In this document: one piece after another, positions 8,097 through 16,161 of the stretch
Layout: every line of letters starts with the position of its first letter
Position numbering within the stretch: the stretch's first letter is position 1
Assembly (NCBI GenBank): GCA_023433755.1
Contig: JAEYUA010000171.1
Location: forward strand, 1 to 28,802
Reading direction: 5' to 3'
From: Bacteroidota bacterium
GTDB lineage: Bacteria > Bacteroidota > Bacteroidia > Chitinophagales > Chitinophagaceae
Length of the DNA: 28,802 nucleotides
The notes under the pieces: model-generated
Seen by the model: the letters and a program-made list of their open reading frames with translations, nothing else
What the model was told of the DNA's origin: nothing
Databases searched by the model: none
Translations under genes and position numbers: made by a program

Positions 8097-8123
8097 CAAC
8101 CTCGGAGGTAACCTCCGAGGTTG
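8097..8123. terminator. 27-bp near-perfect palindrome between convergent genes
   Basis: 13-bp arms (CAACCTCGGAGGT and its exact complement) are separated by a single A. It lies between the stops of two convergent genes (8073 and 8191). The hairpin is very stable but lacks a T run, so it is either a bidirectional terminator or a mobile palindromic repeat. Confidence 0.55.
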
Positions 8124-8134
8124 GGAGGAGACGC

Positions 8135-8176
8135 TCCATTCTTTAGTTCACTGACTTTGAACTTTGAACTTTCAAC
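8135..8176. repeat. Dispersed 42-bp spacer repeat, second copy
   Basis: Matches 1281-1322 at 36 of 42 positions by eye (TCCATTCTTT ... ACTTTGAACTTT.AACTTTCAAC). In both places it lies a few tens of bases beyond the stop codon of a minus-strand gene for an exported protein. Confidence 0.55.
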
Positions 8177-8190
8177 ATTGAACTGTAGAC

Positions 8191-8802
8191 CTAAAATCTT
8201 CTCCCTATACTTAAGCCCGCATTCATGATATTATCTTCATTGAAATCAAACTGAAAGGAGCCATACATTCCAATACTGTATTTTTTAGATACACTATACC
8301 GGTAGGATAACTGGAGGTTGATCCCGGGAGAGAACTTCTTTTGTGCCTCTTTATGCTGAAGTATGACGACGGGGAATGGCAAGCCGGTAGCTGGCTCAAA
8401 AAGAACGGTGATCACATCATAAAGGGAGGAAGACTGGTACCTGTAAAAAGCACTTGTTTTAAAGGAAAGGTCATGATGGTTAGTCCTAATGAGGTTATAG
8501 CCTATTCCTCCTCCTAATTGTAATCCGGCTACCGTTGTTCTTACAGATCCATCTTGATCCATACCATCAGGAGTAGTATAAAAGAGGTAGAATTGATCAT
8601 TATGAATGTTGCCTGCTATATCAATGGCATAATATATTTTTTTACGGAAGTATTTTCTGTATTCAAAATTGAAATTCAATCCCGGCATGTCACCACTACC
8701 GTGAAATGAAGGCCCCGCAGCTATAGAAAGCATTTCATCCTGCTTCTGCCCATAAGCATGAAACTGGATCAGGAGAAGCGTGAGAAAGAATATTATTTTC
8801 AT
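8191..8802 (-). CDS. Outer-membrane beta-barrel protein
   Basis: 203 residues with signal peptide MKIIFFLTLLLIQFHAYGQ. Strands alternate polar and hydrophobic residues (NFNFEYRKYF, YYAIDIAGNIH, GLQLGGGIGYNLI, LSFKTSAFYRY, INLQLSYRYSV, YSIGMYGSFQFDF, NAGLSIGRRF). The terminal residue is phenylalanine, the usual signal for BAM-mediated insertion of barrels. It resembles OMP_b-brl family proteins; it is not close to the tandem pair at 5-6 kb. Ligand and role are unknown. Monocistronic on the minus strand. Confidence 0.7.
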   Translation of the reverse strand: MKIIFFLTLLLIQFHAYGQKQDEMLSIAAGPSFHGSGDMPGLNFNFEYRKYFRKKIYYAIDIAGNIHNDQFYLFYTTPDGMDQDGSVRTTVAGLQLGGGIGYNLIRTNHHDLSFKTSAFYRYQSSSLYDVITVLFEPATGLPFPVVILQHKEAQKKFSPGINLQLSYRYSVSKKYSIGMYGSFQFDFNEDNIMNAGLSIGRRF

Positions 8803-9020
8803 GTGATGCAGTTATTGCTGGTAACTAACTAGAGAAAAATTCCTGCTTCGTCTTTGACTTTTATCGTATCTATTTCTTGTAATATACTACATGAGGGAAT
8901 AAAAATTTCAACTTTAGAAGCTAGTTCCTGCTTCCTTATAGATTTCTAATGTGCATGATTTCGAATAAGAACGTATTTTTCATCTTCAGTAAAATGGTTT
9001 TTACTCAAATCAATTCATCC

Positions 9021-10604
9021 ATGAAGTTTCAGTTTATTTTCTTCCGCAGATTAGTCAGGGTTCCAATTATGATCCTGGTTTGTTCCACCAGTTTTTTTAG
9101 TGCACTAGCCCAACAAAATGATTCATTCATCATTAATTCCATCATTCGCGAGGCCAATGAAAATTCACAAATCAAAACGCTGGGTCACCAGTTGGTTGAC
9201 CTGATCGGTCCGCGTCTTGTAGGCACCCCGCAAATGCAACAGGCGCATGACTGGGCAGTCAAAACTTATTCAGACTGGGGCATCACGGCACGCAATGAAA
9301 AATGGGGTGAATGGCGCGGATGGGAAAGAGGTGTCACGCATATTGATATGGTGCATCCCCGGGTTCGTACACTCGAAGGCATGCAGCTTGCCTGGAGTCC
9401 GTCTACCAATGGTAAGACCATCACAGGGGAAACCGTCATCATTCCCGAAGTCTCTGATTCAAATGCTTTCAAAGCCTGGCTGCCTAATGTAAAGGGAAAG
9501 TTTGTGCTCATCTCCATGGAACAGCCTACCGGCAGGCCGGATTATAACTGGCAGGAATTTGCTACCAATGAATCATTCGACAAAATGAAAAAAGAACGGG
9601 AGCAGTTGCAGGTTGCCTGGAGAAAAAGACTGGCGGCTACAGGAATGAATGCAAGAGCAATGGCCAGGGCGCTTGAAAATGCCGGTGCGGCAGGGATCAT
9701 ACAATCCAACTGGAGCAATGGTTTTGGTGTCAATAAAATATTTGGCGCCAACACCAGGAAAGTCCCTACGATTGATATTTCGCTGGAAGATTATGGGTTG
9801 CTTTTCCGTTTAACTGAATCCGGCCAAAAGCCGCGCATCAGCGTGAGAGCGGATTCAAAAGAAAGAGGCATCGTTCCTACCTATAATACCATGGCCGAGA
9901 TCAGGGGTTCGGAAAAACCTGAAGAGTATGTGATGCTCTCGGCGCATTTTGATAGCTGGGATGGTTCAGGCGGTGCTACAGATAATGCCACCGGCACGCT
10001 GGTGATGATGGAGGCTATGCGTATTCTCAAAAAATTTTACCCCAACCCTAAACGCACCATACTTGCAGGGCATTGGGGAAGCGAAGAGCAGGGACTCAAT
10101 GGTTCAAGAGCTTTCGTGGAAGATCACCCGGGGATTGTAGCCAACCTGCAGGCACTGTTCAACCAGGATAATGGAACAGGAAGGGTAGTGAATCTTTCCG
10201 GGCAGGGATATTTGCATTCGTATGAATATTTAACACGCTGGCTTTCGAAAGTACCTGCGGATATTAGAACGCAGATACAGACGAATTTTCCCGGTACACC
10301 AGGCGGTGGTGGTTCTGATCATGCATCATTTGTAGCGGCGGGCGCGCCTGCGTTTTCATTGAGTTCGCTGAGCTGGTCGTATGGCAGTTATACCTGGCAT
10401 ACCAACCGTGATACTTACGACAAGATCGTTTGGGATGACGTGCGCAACAATGCCATCCTTACAGCCATCCTGGTTTATATGGCCTGTGAAGATCCCAACC
10501 GCACACCAAGGGAAAAGATTGTGCTGCCGGTATCCACACGCACCGGTCAGCCTGGTACCTGGCCTGAGCAGAGAAAGGCCAACCGTAAGGGCGGACTGGA
10601 TTGA
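9021..10604 (+). CDS. Exported M28-family zinc aminopeptidase/carboxypeptidase
   Basis: About 527 residues. The open frame begins at 8949, but the ATG at 9021 gives a proper signal peptide (MKFQFIFFRRLVRVPIMILV, cut near ALAQQ) and is preferred. The M28 co-catalytic zinc residues are visible in order: SAHFDSWDGSGGATDNATG (His and bridging Asp), GSEEQGLNGS (catalytic Glu pair), NQDNGTG (Asp) and HTNRDTYDK (final His). The stretch between the N-terminus and the zinc site, including LENAGAAGIIQSN, looks like a PA domain insertion. The family removes N- or C-terminal residues from peptides in the periplasm or outside the cell. Monocistronic, with a hairpin just downstream. Confidence 0.88.
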   Translation: MKFQFIFFRRLVRVPIMILVCSTSFFSALAQQNDSFIINSIIREANENSQIKTLGHQLVDLIGPRLVGTPQMQQAHDWAVKTYSDWGITARNEKWGEWRGWERGVTHIDMVHPRVRTLEGMQLAWSPSTNGKTITGETVIIPEVSDSNAFKAWLPNVKGKFVLISMEQPTGRPDYNWQEFATNESFDKMKKEREQLQVAWRKRLAATGMNARAMARALENAGAAGIIQSNWSNGFGVNKIFGANTRKVPTIDISLEDYGLLFRLTESGQKPRISVRADSKERGIVPTYNTMAEIRGSEKPEEYVMLSAHFDSWDGSGGATDNATGTLVMMEAMRILKKFYPNPKRTILAGHWGSEEQGLNGSRAFVEDHPGIVANLQALFNQDNGTGRVVNLSGQGYLHSYEYLTRWLSKVPADIRTQIQTNFPGTPGGGGSDHASFVAAGAPAFSLSSLSWSYGSYTWHTNRDTYDKIVWDDVRNNAILTAILVYMACEDPNRTPREKIVLPVSTRTGQPGTWPEQRKANRKGGLD

Positions 10605-10627
10605 CAGGTTTTGTGCAATAGTCGTTT

Positions 10628-10663
10628 GAAGCCTGGTACACAACTTAATTGTACCTGGGCTTC
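10628..10663 (+). terminator. Hairpin downstream of the M28 peptidase
   Basis: GAAGCC-T-GGTACA pairs with TGTACC-TG-GGCTTC across a 9-nt loop, 23 nt after the stop codon. No T run follows, so it may be a factor-assisted terminator. The rest of the 10605-10764 spacer shows nothing further. Confidence 0.55.
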
Positions 10664-10764
10664 CTATTACCTATATCAAACAGAACAATGCATTCCTCTT
10701 CTTCTGCTAAATAAAGCTGGCCTGGTATTGGACGATCATAAATAACTAGAACGAATCAAAAAGT

Positions 10765-11832
10765 ATGGAACAACAAACGATAACAGGAACAAAGGCATTT
10801 GGAACTGAAGCCGCGGAGTTACCGCTGAAAGAAATGCATATCAAAAGAAGAGAACCAGGTCCTCATGATGTAGAGATCGAAATTCTTTATTGCGGGGTTT
10901 GCCATTCAGACCTGCACACGGCCAGGAATGACTGGGGAGGAACGGTTTATCCTGCAGTGCCCGGGCACGAAATTGTGGGAAGAGTTTCCCGTGTAGGTTC
11001 ATCAGTGAAAAAATTCAAAGCAGGTGATTTGGCTGCTGTTGGTTGCATGGTGGATTCCTGCCGCGAGTGCAGCAATTGTAAAAAGGATCTCGAGCAATAT
11101 TGCACGAATGGTTTTACAGGTACCTATAATGGAGTGGATAAATATCTGGGCGGACGCACATTTGGGGGTTACTCAGAAAAAGTGGTGGTAGATGAACATT
11201 TTGTTTTGCGGATACCTGGCAACCTGGATCTCGCGGCAACGGCCCCGCTCTTATGTGCCGGTATTACTACCTGGTCACCATTAAGGCACTGGAATGTGGG
11301 CAAGGATTCGAAAGTAGCTGTTGTTGGACTGGGAGGTCTCGGGCATATGGCCATCAAACTCGCGAAGGGGTTGGGTGCTCATGTGAGTTTATTTTCAAGA
11401 AGTCCATCTAAAAAACAGGATGCTTATGATTTGGGTGCAGACCAGGTGATCATATCAACCAATGAAGATGAAATGCTGAAGGCAAAGGGCCAGTTTGACC
11501 TGGTCATTGATACGGTCCCTTACGTGCATGATCTCAATCTTTATATTCCAACACTTGCCGCAAGCGGAACGCTTGTATTGGTGGGGTATCTTGGTAAGCT
11601 GGAAGACCAGTTGAATACTGTTCCGATGGTACTGGGCAGGAAGGCTATTTCAGGATCGCTGATTGGTGGCATAGCCGAAACGCAGGAGATGCTTGATTTC
11701 TGTGGTAAACATAATATCACTTCAGAGATTGAGATCATCAATATCCAGGATATCAATGAGGCCTATGAGCGGATGATCAGGAGTGATGTGAGGTACCGTT
11801 TCGTGATTGATATGAAATCTTTGAAAAAATAG
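10765..11832 (+). CDS. Zinc-dependent NADP(H) alcohol dehydrogenase, cinnamyl-alcohol/YahK type
   Basis: 355-residue medium-chain dehydrogenase that interconverts aldehydes and alcohols in the cytoplasm. Catalytic zinc ligands are C43 (CGVCHSDLH), H68 with E69 (PGHE) and C164 (APLLCAG). The structural zinc is held by C99, C102, C105 and C113 (CRECSNCKKDLEQYC). The Rossmann motif GLGGLG spans 188-193, and the following LFSRSPSKK, without an acidic residue at the end of the second strand, points to NADP(H). It fits the YahK/cinnamyl-alcohol-dehydrogenase-like group of broad aldehyde reductases. The substrate is not predictable. Standing alone, no operon partner. Confidence 0.88.
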   Translation: MEQQTITGTKAFGTEAAELPLKEMHIKRREPGPHDVEIEILYCGVCHSDLHTARNDWGGTVYPAVPGHEIVGRVSRVGSSVKKFKAGDLAAVGCMVDSCRECSNCKKDLEQYCTNGFTGTYNGVDKYLGGRTFGGYSEKVVVDEHFVLRIPGNLDLAATAPLLCAGITTWSPLRHWNVGKDSKVAVVGLGGLGHMAIKLAKGLGAHVSLFSRSPSKKQDAYDLGADQVIISTNEDEMLKAKGQFDLVIDTVPYVHDLNLYIPTLAASGTLVLVGYLGKLEDQLNTVPMVLGRKAISGSLIGGIAETQEMLDFCGKHNITSEIEIINIQDINEAYERMIRSDVRYRFVIDMKSLKK

Positions 11833-11881
11833 TTTGCCGCGCCAGCCATAGCTTTAGCGAAGGCTGGAGACGTGAGACGTG

Positions 11882-12330
11882 AAAGCCCTGCAGAAGCAGG
11901 GCTCGTAAAATTGACGATCACTATGAGAAAAATATTATTTTTTTTAAAATAACCGGGCTTAAAAAAGCCCGGTTAACACCCTTGATATGAAAATAGAAAC
12001 TTGTAGTGGTTCTATACAGCAAATGTAAAAGCGTGTGCTGCTGTGTAAATTGATTCACTTCAGTTTTCATGATGATTGTAGTCAGGAGTTTCACGCAAAG
12101 GCGCTAAGGAAAAAAAGACGCGTAAGAATTGAGAGAAAATAGCCGGGGAGACGGGAAGGCGGTAAGTAGAGGCTGAAAATCGAATAGTCTTTTGTTCACC
12201 CGCAACTTCATTATCTCGGTAACTCTATAAAACAAAGAAAAAATCTCTGCGCAACCTCCTTTATCTCCTTTTCTCTGCGGTAAAAAAATCTATCCTTTGT
12301 CGCCTTCTTTCTTGGCGGTAAAAAAACCCG
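11882..12330. repeat. Gene-free spacer with hairpins and dispersed repeats
   Basis: Between the dehydrogenase and the oxidase operon no coding region is seen. A small hairpin AGCCCTG/CAGGGCT lies near 11883-11902. An 11-bp stem at 11950-11975 (TAACCGGGCTT, AAAA loop) could terminate transcription arriving from either side. Modules shared with the 970-1350 spacer occur at about 12135-12175 (AAATAGCCG ... GGTAAGTAGA) and, inverted, at about 12290-12330 (complement of TTTTTACCGCCAAG). Confidence 0.55.
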
Positions 12331-12345
12331 CGAAGCCCCCAAAAC

Positions 12346-12375
12346 AATAATGCCCCGAAGACTCAGGGCACTATT
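12346..12375 (-). terminator. Terminator of the ba3 oxidase operon
   Basis: Read on the minus strand, AATAGTGCCC pairs with GGGCATTATT (one G-U pair) across a 10-nt loop and is followed by GTTTT. It starts 25 nt after the cytochrome c stop codon. Confidence 0.6.
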
Positions 12376-12399
12376 TTCAAACGAAACGAAAACCAACGA

Positions 12400-12927
12400 T
12401 TAAACTTGCTTTTGCAATCGTGCATACTCCTTCACTTTCACGGCAAACCACAAACTTCCGATCAGTAAAGCAATGGCACCCAGCAAAACAATAAAGTAGA
12501 CATAATCATTTGCTGTCAGTGGTACATAGGATGGTCTAATTTCAGAGGGCCTGGCAAAAGGAGCTGTTTCAGCGGCTGCTGTTTTTCCTTCTGCCTTAAT
12601 ATATTCAATTACGTTCCGGATACTTTCATCGCTCAGGTCTGCATGGTCGGGCATGGGTATCCTGTTGAATTTTTCATACACAGCCAGTGCGTCCTTGTCA
12701 CCTGCCTTTACCATCGACTGCGAGGATTTTACAAAGGAGATGATCCAGTCTTCCGACCTGCGGTCATGAACACCAGCAAGAGCAGGACCAGTCAGTACTT
12801 TATTGATATTATGACAGGCAGCACAGCGTGAGGTGAAGATCATTTTACCTTCTTCAACCGGCGGGGCTGCCTTAAGTAATGAAAAACTGAAAAGGAGAGT
12901 TGTAAGTAACAGGATTTTTGTTCTCAT
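12400..12927 (-). CDS. Membrane-anchored monohaem cytochrome c
   Basis: 175 residues. Signal peptide at residues 1-20 (cut near LLKA-APP), then a single class-I cytochrome c domain with haem-binding CAACH at 35-39 and a probable axial methionine M92 in RIPMPDH. A linker (residues 115-140) leads to one C-terminal transmembrane helix at about 143-164 with a basic cytoplasmic tail. It is the last gene of the oxidase operon, 95 nt after the SCO gene, and is most simply the electron donor that hands electrons to the CuA centre of subunit II. The C-terminal anchor keeps it at the periplasmic face of the inner membrane. A role as a donor to N2O reductase as well cannot be excluded. Confidence 0.85.
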   Translation of the reverse strand: MRTKILLLTTLLFSFSLLKAAPPVEEGKMIFTSRCAACHNINKVLTGPALAGVHDRRSEDWIISFVKSSQSMVKAGDKDALAVYEKFNRIPMPDHADLSDESIRNVIEYIKAEGKTAAAETAPFARPSEIRPSYVPLTANDYVYFIVLLGAIALLIGSLWFAVKVKEYARLQKQV

Positions 12928-13022
12928 CGTTTGATCTTGTTTTGTTTGTCGGTCAAAATTGAAAAATTGATGTATCTCATTTCCTTACCTGCAACAGCAA
13001 CGCCCATGATTTTAGTCAGCTA

Positions 13023-13634
13023 TTACTCACGCAACAGCCTTTTCACATCGAGCATCAGTTTGTCCACATCCTCTGAATCGGTTCCATTGTAAAATCCCCT
13101 GATGCGTTTCTGTTTATCAATCAGCACCAGCAGTTCACTATGTATAAAATCATCAGGACCGCCGTCACCATCAGTGGCTACCACCAGGAAACTTTTTCTT
13201 GCCAGCCTGTAGATTTCTTTTTTATCACCCGTTAGCAGCAGCCAGTTTTTGGTGATATCCATTTTTTCCGCATACTCCTTTAATCTTTCGGGCGTATCTC
13301 TTTGCGGATCCACAGAAAAAGATGTGATCAGCAGGTCCTCCTTGTCGAGGTACTGCTGCTGTACATTTTTCAGGCTCCTGGTCATTTTAGGACAAACAAC
13401 GGGGCAGTGGGTGAAGAAAAAATCCGCGATCACGATCTTGCCATTCCAGTCGGCAGATGAAGAAGTGGTGCCATGCTGGTTATTCATTTTGAAATCAGCA
13501 ATCGTATGACCTGATGGTCCCAGTACCGGCAGCTTTGTGAAATGGTTCTCATACCATTTCACCACCGCATGCACGGTAAAGGGCACAACTACCACGGCTA
13601 CCACAAACAGCCATATGCCGTATTTCTTCATCAT
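13023..13634 (-). CDS. SCO1/SenC/PrrC-type copper chaperone
   Basis: 203 residues. One N-terminal membrane anchor (7-26) and a thioredoxin-like periplasmic domain. The copper site is complete: CPVVC at residues 77-81 (THCPVVCPKM) and the distal histidine H164 (DDFIHSELL), with the SVDPQRDTPE segment characteristic of the family. It delivers copper to, or reduces, the CuA site of the oxidase subunit II encoded two genes upstream. The start overlaps the stop of subunit I by 4 nt (ATGA), a sign of translational coupling; a second ATG follows directly, so the start could be either. Confidence 0.93.
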   Translation of the reverse strand: MMKKYGIWLFVVAVVVVPFTVHAVVKWYENHFTKLPVLGPSGHTIADFKMNNQHGTTSSSADWNGKIVIADFFFTHCPVVCPKMTRSLKNVQQQYLDKEDLLITSFSVDPQRDTPERLKEYAEKMDITKNWLLLTGDKKEIYRLARKSFLVVATDGDGGPDDFIHSELLVLIDKQKRIRGFYNGTDSEDVDKLMLDVKRLLRE

Positions 13635-15370
13635 GGTTGGTTAGCAAAAGTTTTTGTATCGGGTTTGATATTGGATTGCAGGGATTTTGCCCCTGAAGTG
13701 TTTTCTATTGGCATGGGGTTGTCAGGATTGAATCTTGGTGCACCCGGGCCAGGATTTTTAGTAGCATCCAAAAAGGCAGGTACATAAGAAATCACCAGGA
13801 TCACGCCCATGGTAACCAGCCATGGTTTGAAAGTATCGAACAGTGGAATTCTTTTTTCATCATGAATGGTTTCACTCACCGGGAATTCGAGTTCTGTTTT
13901 TTCTGTTGTTTTCCTGAACATGGTTCCGAAGAAAGCAACCAGGAACAGCATGCCTGCAGTGAACATGATGATACCACCCACCAGTCCGAGCATGGTAGTA
14001 GGTACCCACTCCGGTGTAAAAAGCTCGTGTTTGGGATTGAGATAAGTCATACCAAGATTGGTTCTGCGGGGCTCTCCCAACAAACCTCCCCATGATAAAC
14101 CGGTTGAAAAGATCAGGATACCAATGGTCCAGATATAGGGAATGATCACAACGATGCGTGGCATGAAGATCTTTTTACCGGACATCTTCGCATACATATA
14201 CAGGCTCATACCAATGATGCCCAGGAATACAGGACCAGCAACCGTCATATGAAAGTGACCGGGCAACCAGGCGGTATTATGGATCACATTATTGAGCTGG
14301 CTGGAGGAATTCACGATTCCTGTAAGTCCGCCAAAGATGAAGATGATCAGTCCGCAAATCAGGTAACCAAACAAAAAACGGTTCGGATCGAGATAGGGCA
14401 GTTTGGAAAAATATCCAAGCAGGCTTTTCGCGCCTCTTCTTCTTCCTGCATATTCCAATGATGCGGCAATGGTGAAAGCTGTTATGAAACTTGGAATCGC
14501 CACACCAAAAGTGAGAATGCTCTGGAAGATTTTTACACCTTTAGTGATGGAGGGATCAGAGAACTGGTGGTGCACACCAATGGGAATGGATAATAAAAGA
14601 AATCCAAACAAAGCTATGCGACCTGCTGTGTCAGAGAATAATTTACCCCCGGCAAGTTTGGGCAGGAAATTATAGAACATGATGTAGGCAGGCAGCAGCC
14701 AGAAATACACCAGGGCATGACCAAAGAACCAAAAAAGGGTACGGGCTAATGTCACATTTACAGTCGGTGTCCAACCCATGGCCCATGGCAGTAACAAAAC
14801 CAGGACCTCGTAAGCTACAGCCAGGGTACATACAAACCAGATGGTAAAATTCACCAGGTTGCCGAGAACAGCCAGTGGTGTTTTTGTATTGGGATTTTCT
14901 TTTTTCCATTTCACGTACATGCTGGCCCAGTTAAACAGGGGTACCCACGATCCAACCAGCAACAAAGCCGCACCCAGGTAAAAAAGCGGGTGGCCTTTGA
15001 GGGGTGGATAGAAAGTATAGAGCACGGATGCTTTACCAGCGAGCATAGCCCATGCAGCCATGGCGGTACCAATGGTCATCATCCAGAAGCTGATCCAACC
15101 TACTGTTTTATTGGGTTCTTTTTTCAGGTAAAAAACCATGATGGCATGCCCGAAAGCCACAGCAAAGAATGAGGTAAGCACAACGGCATTGATGACACCG
15201 TGCAGGGTGAGCCCCTGGTAGTAATCAAGTTTTGCAAAGGAAGCATCGTTGAGAACACCAGCACGGTAAATCACCTGCATGAGTCCATGATAGATGCCGA
15301 TGGATAAAAGAGCGAGGGGAATGCCCAGCTCCCAGTATATTAAACGTTTCAAAGATTTTGATACTTGCAT
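13631..15370 (-). CDS. cbaA: ba3-type (B-family) heme-copper oxidase subunit I
   Basis: 579 residues, about 13 transmembrane helices. Closest recognisable relative is Thermus thermophilus ba3 oxidase subunit I (562 residues): the segment ARTLFWFFGHALVYFWLLPA and the following HHQFSDP, TAFTIAASLEYAG and HNTAWLPGHFH read almost alike. Ligands are H57 and H374 (low-spin haem), H218, H267 and H268 (CuB) and H372 (high-spin haem). Y222, four residues after H218, is the tyrosine that cross-links to the CuB histidine in oxygen reductases, which argues for O2 reduction and against a dedicated NO reductase. The K-channel tyrosines Y229 and Y233 are kept. Starts 28 nt after subunit II. A long polar C-terminal tail (from about residue 535) is periplasmic or cytoplasmic and not conserved. 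Confidence 0.92.
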   Translation of the reverse strand: MQVSKSLKRLIYWELGIPLALLSIGIYHGLMQVIYRAGVLNDASFAKLDYYQGLTLHGVINAVVLTSFFAVAFGHAIMVFYLKKEPNKTVGWISFWMMTIGTAMAAWAMLAGKASVLYTFYPPLKGHPLFYLGAALLLVGSWVPLFNWASMYVKWKKENPNTKTPLAVLGNLVNFTIWFVCTLAVAYEVLVLLLPWAMGWTPTVNVTLARTLFWFFGHALVYFWLLPAYIMFYNFLPKLAGGKLFSDTAGRIALFGFLLLSIPIGVHHQFSDPSITKGVKIFQSILTFGVAIPSFITAFTIAASLEYAGRRRGAKSLLGYFSKLPYLDPNRFLFGYLICGLIIFIFGGLTGIVNSSSQLNNVIHNTAWLPGHFHMTVAGPVFLGIIGMSLYMYAKMSGKKIFMPRIVVIIPYIWTIGILIFSTGLSWGGLLGEPRRTNLGMTYLNPKHELFTPEWVPTTMLGLVGGIIMFTAGMLFLVAFFGTMFRKTTEKTELEFPVSETIHDEKRIPLFDTFKPWLVTMGVILVISYVPAFLDATKNPGPGAPRFNPDNPMPIENTSGAKSLQSNIKPDTKTFANQP

Positions 15371-15398
15371 AAAAAATTCCCTTTAGGATATCAATAAA

Positions 15399-15854
15399 CT
15401 ATTTGGATGTTGGATTGTTTACAATCACCTCGGCCTGCATGTTCTGGTGACCCACACCACAGTATTCATGGCAGGTGATCTTGTACACGCCGGGTTTGTC
15501 AAATTTTACAGTCTGCTTGTTGATGTTTCCATAAACAGCCATCATATTCACATTCTTCTCAGCAATGTTGAAACCATGCACAACATCCTTGCTGGAAAGG
15601 AAAAAATCCACTTCACTGCCAACAGGAATATAGATCTGTGAAGGCTGGAACTGCCACATGGAAGCAACAGCGAAAACCTGGTAGGTCTTTTCATCCAGTT
15701 GCACCACTTTGGGTTCGGTATAGGCTTTGTCGAAAGGAAGGCATTCTGGCAGGTCATTGTATTTGCTTCTTCCATACAGCATGGAAAAAATAAATAATGA
15801 TAGAACAGCTCCCGTAATGAGGATGACTCTTTTTTCAAATTTGTCTATTATCAT
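15399..15854 (-). CDS. cbaB: ba3-type oxidase subunit II with CuA site
   Basis: 151 residues from the ATG at 15854. The open frame reaches further upstream, but this start gives a normal N-terminal anchor (residues 8-27) and lies 10 nt after the stop of the preceding small gene. The periplasmic cupredoxin domain holds a complete binuclear CuA site: H93 (DVVHGF), C128, C132, H136 and M139 in TCHEYCGVGHQNM. It receives electrons from cytochrome c and passes them to subunit I. The single membrane helix and short length match B-family oxidases, whose subunit II has one helix instead of the usual two. Confidence 0.92.
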   Translation of the reverse strand: MIIDKFEKRVILITGAVLSLFIFSMLYGRSKYNDLPECLPFDKAYTEPKVVQLDEKTYQVFAVASMWQFQPSQIYIPVGSEVDFFLSSKDVVHGFNIAEKNVNMMAVYGNINKQTVKFDKPGVYKITCHEYCGVGHQNMQAEVIVNNPTSK

Positions 15855-15864
15855 AAAATAGGAT

Positions 15865-16062
15865 TTAGGCCCTGTCGAGCATGGTGAAATAGATACCAAA
15901 CCAGATGGCCAGGCCAAGTATTACCAGGAGGATAAAAAAGGCAATAGCTCCTTTGGGTTTGAAATTTTTGTCGAATTCCGCTTCCGTAATTCCGGGAGGG
16001 TATTCATCTCCGGGCGGAATAATAGTCTGTAAATGATCGCTGTTTTGAGTGTTTGATTGCAT
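15865..16062 (-). CDS. cbaD: ba3-type oxidase subunit IIa, single-helix small subunit
   Basis: 65 residues: a polar N-terminal half and one transmembrane helix (about 39-60). The C-terminal part KPKGAIAFFILLVI ... IWFGIYF closely follows the pattern of the 34-residue subunit IIa of Thermus ba3 oxidase (KPKGALA ... WLGVY). In that enzyme the helix takes the place of the missing second helix of subunit II. It is the first gene of the operon, 10 nt before subunit II, so its identity is supported by context as well. The additional N-terminal extension of about 30 residues with PPGDEYPPGITEAEF is cytoplasmic or partly disordered. Confidence 0.82.
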   Translation of the reverse strand: MQSNTQNSDHLQTIIPPGDEYPPGITEAEFDKNFKPKGAIAFFILLVILGLAIWFGIYFTMLDRA

Positions 16063-16081
16063 GGAATTGTTTTTGGATGAA

Positions 16082-16089
16082 CAAAACTA
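16082..16089 (-). promoter_or_regulatory. -7 box of the oxidase operon promoter
   Basis: On the minus strand this reads TAGTTTTG, fitting TAnnTTTG, 19 nt before the ATG at 16062. No TTTG is found at the expected 19-21 nt upstream, as is usual for activator-dependent promoters. The same octamer occurs as the -7 box proposed for the Rrf2 gene. Confidence 0.5.
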
Positions 16090-16133
16090 TCCGGGCCACT
16101 GGCAAAGGCCGTTGATGAGGATAACCGGGCATT

Positions 16134-16147
16134 ATGATTTTTATCAT
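16134..16147. promoter_or_regulatory. CRP/FNR-type operator upstream of the oxidase operon
   Basis: Perfect 14-bp palindrome ATGAT-TTTT-ATCAT, containing the TGAT-N4-ATCA core typical of FNR/CRP-superfamily sites. Its centre (16140.5) is 58.5 nt from the distal edge of the -7 box at 16082, which puts it near -65 from the expected start of transcription, a normal class I activator position. A sister site with identical geometry lies upstream of the nos operon. Confidence 0.6.
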
Positions 16148-16161
16148 GTTTTTCCCTGATC

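Noticed and set aside
12211..12396. 61-residue reading frame on the minus strand in the spacer behind the oxidase operon
   Set aside because: It runs through repeat modules and a terminator hairpin, has low-complexity composition and no start context.
12966..12979. Third FNR-type box (TTGAT-GTAT-CTCAT) before the cytochrome c gene of the oxidase operon
   Set aside because: One half-site deviates, no TAnnTTTG box is found at a matching distance, and the gene is probably expressed from the operon promoter.
13631..15370. Subunit I as a dedicated NO reductase (NOR-type heme-copper protein)
   Set aside because: The CuB histidine H218 is followed by Y222 in the cross-link position and the sequence closely follows Thermus ba3 oxidase; NO reductases of the superfamily lack this tyrosine.
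15855..15917. Longer N-terminus of oxidase subunit II
   Set aside because: The extra residues are translated from the end of the subunit IIa gene in another frame and precede a normal start with a membrane anchor.
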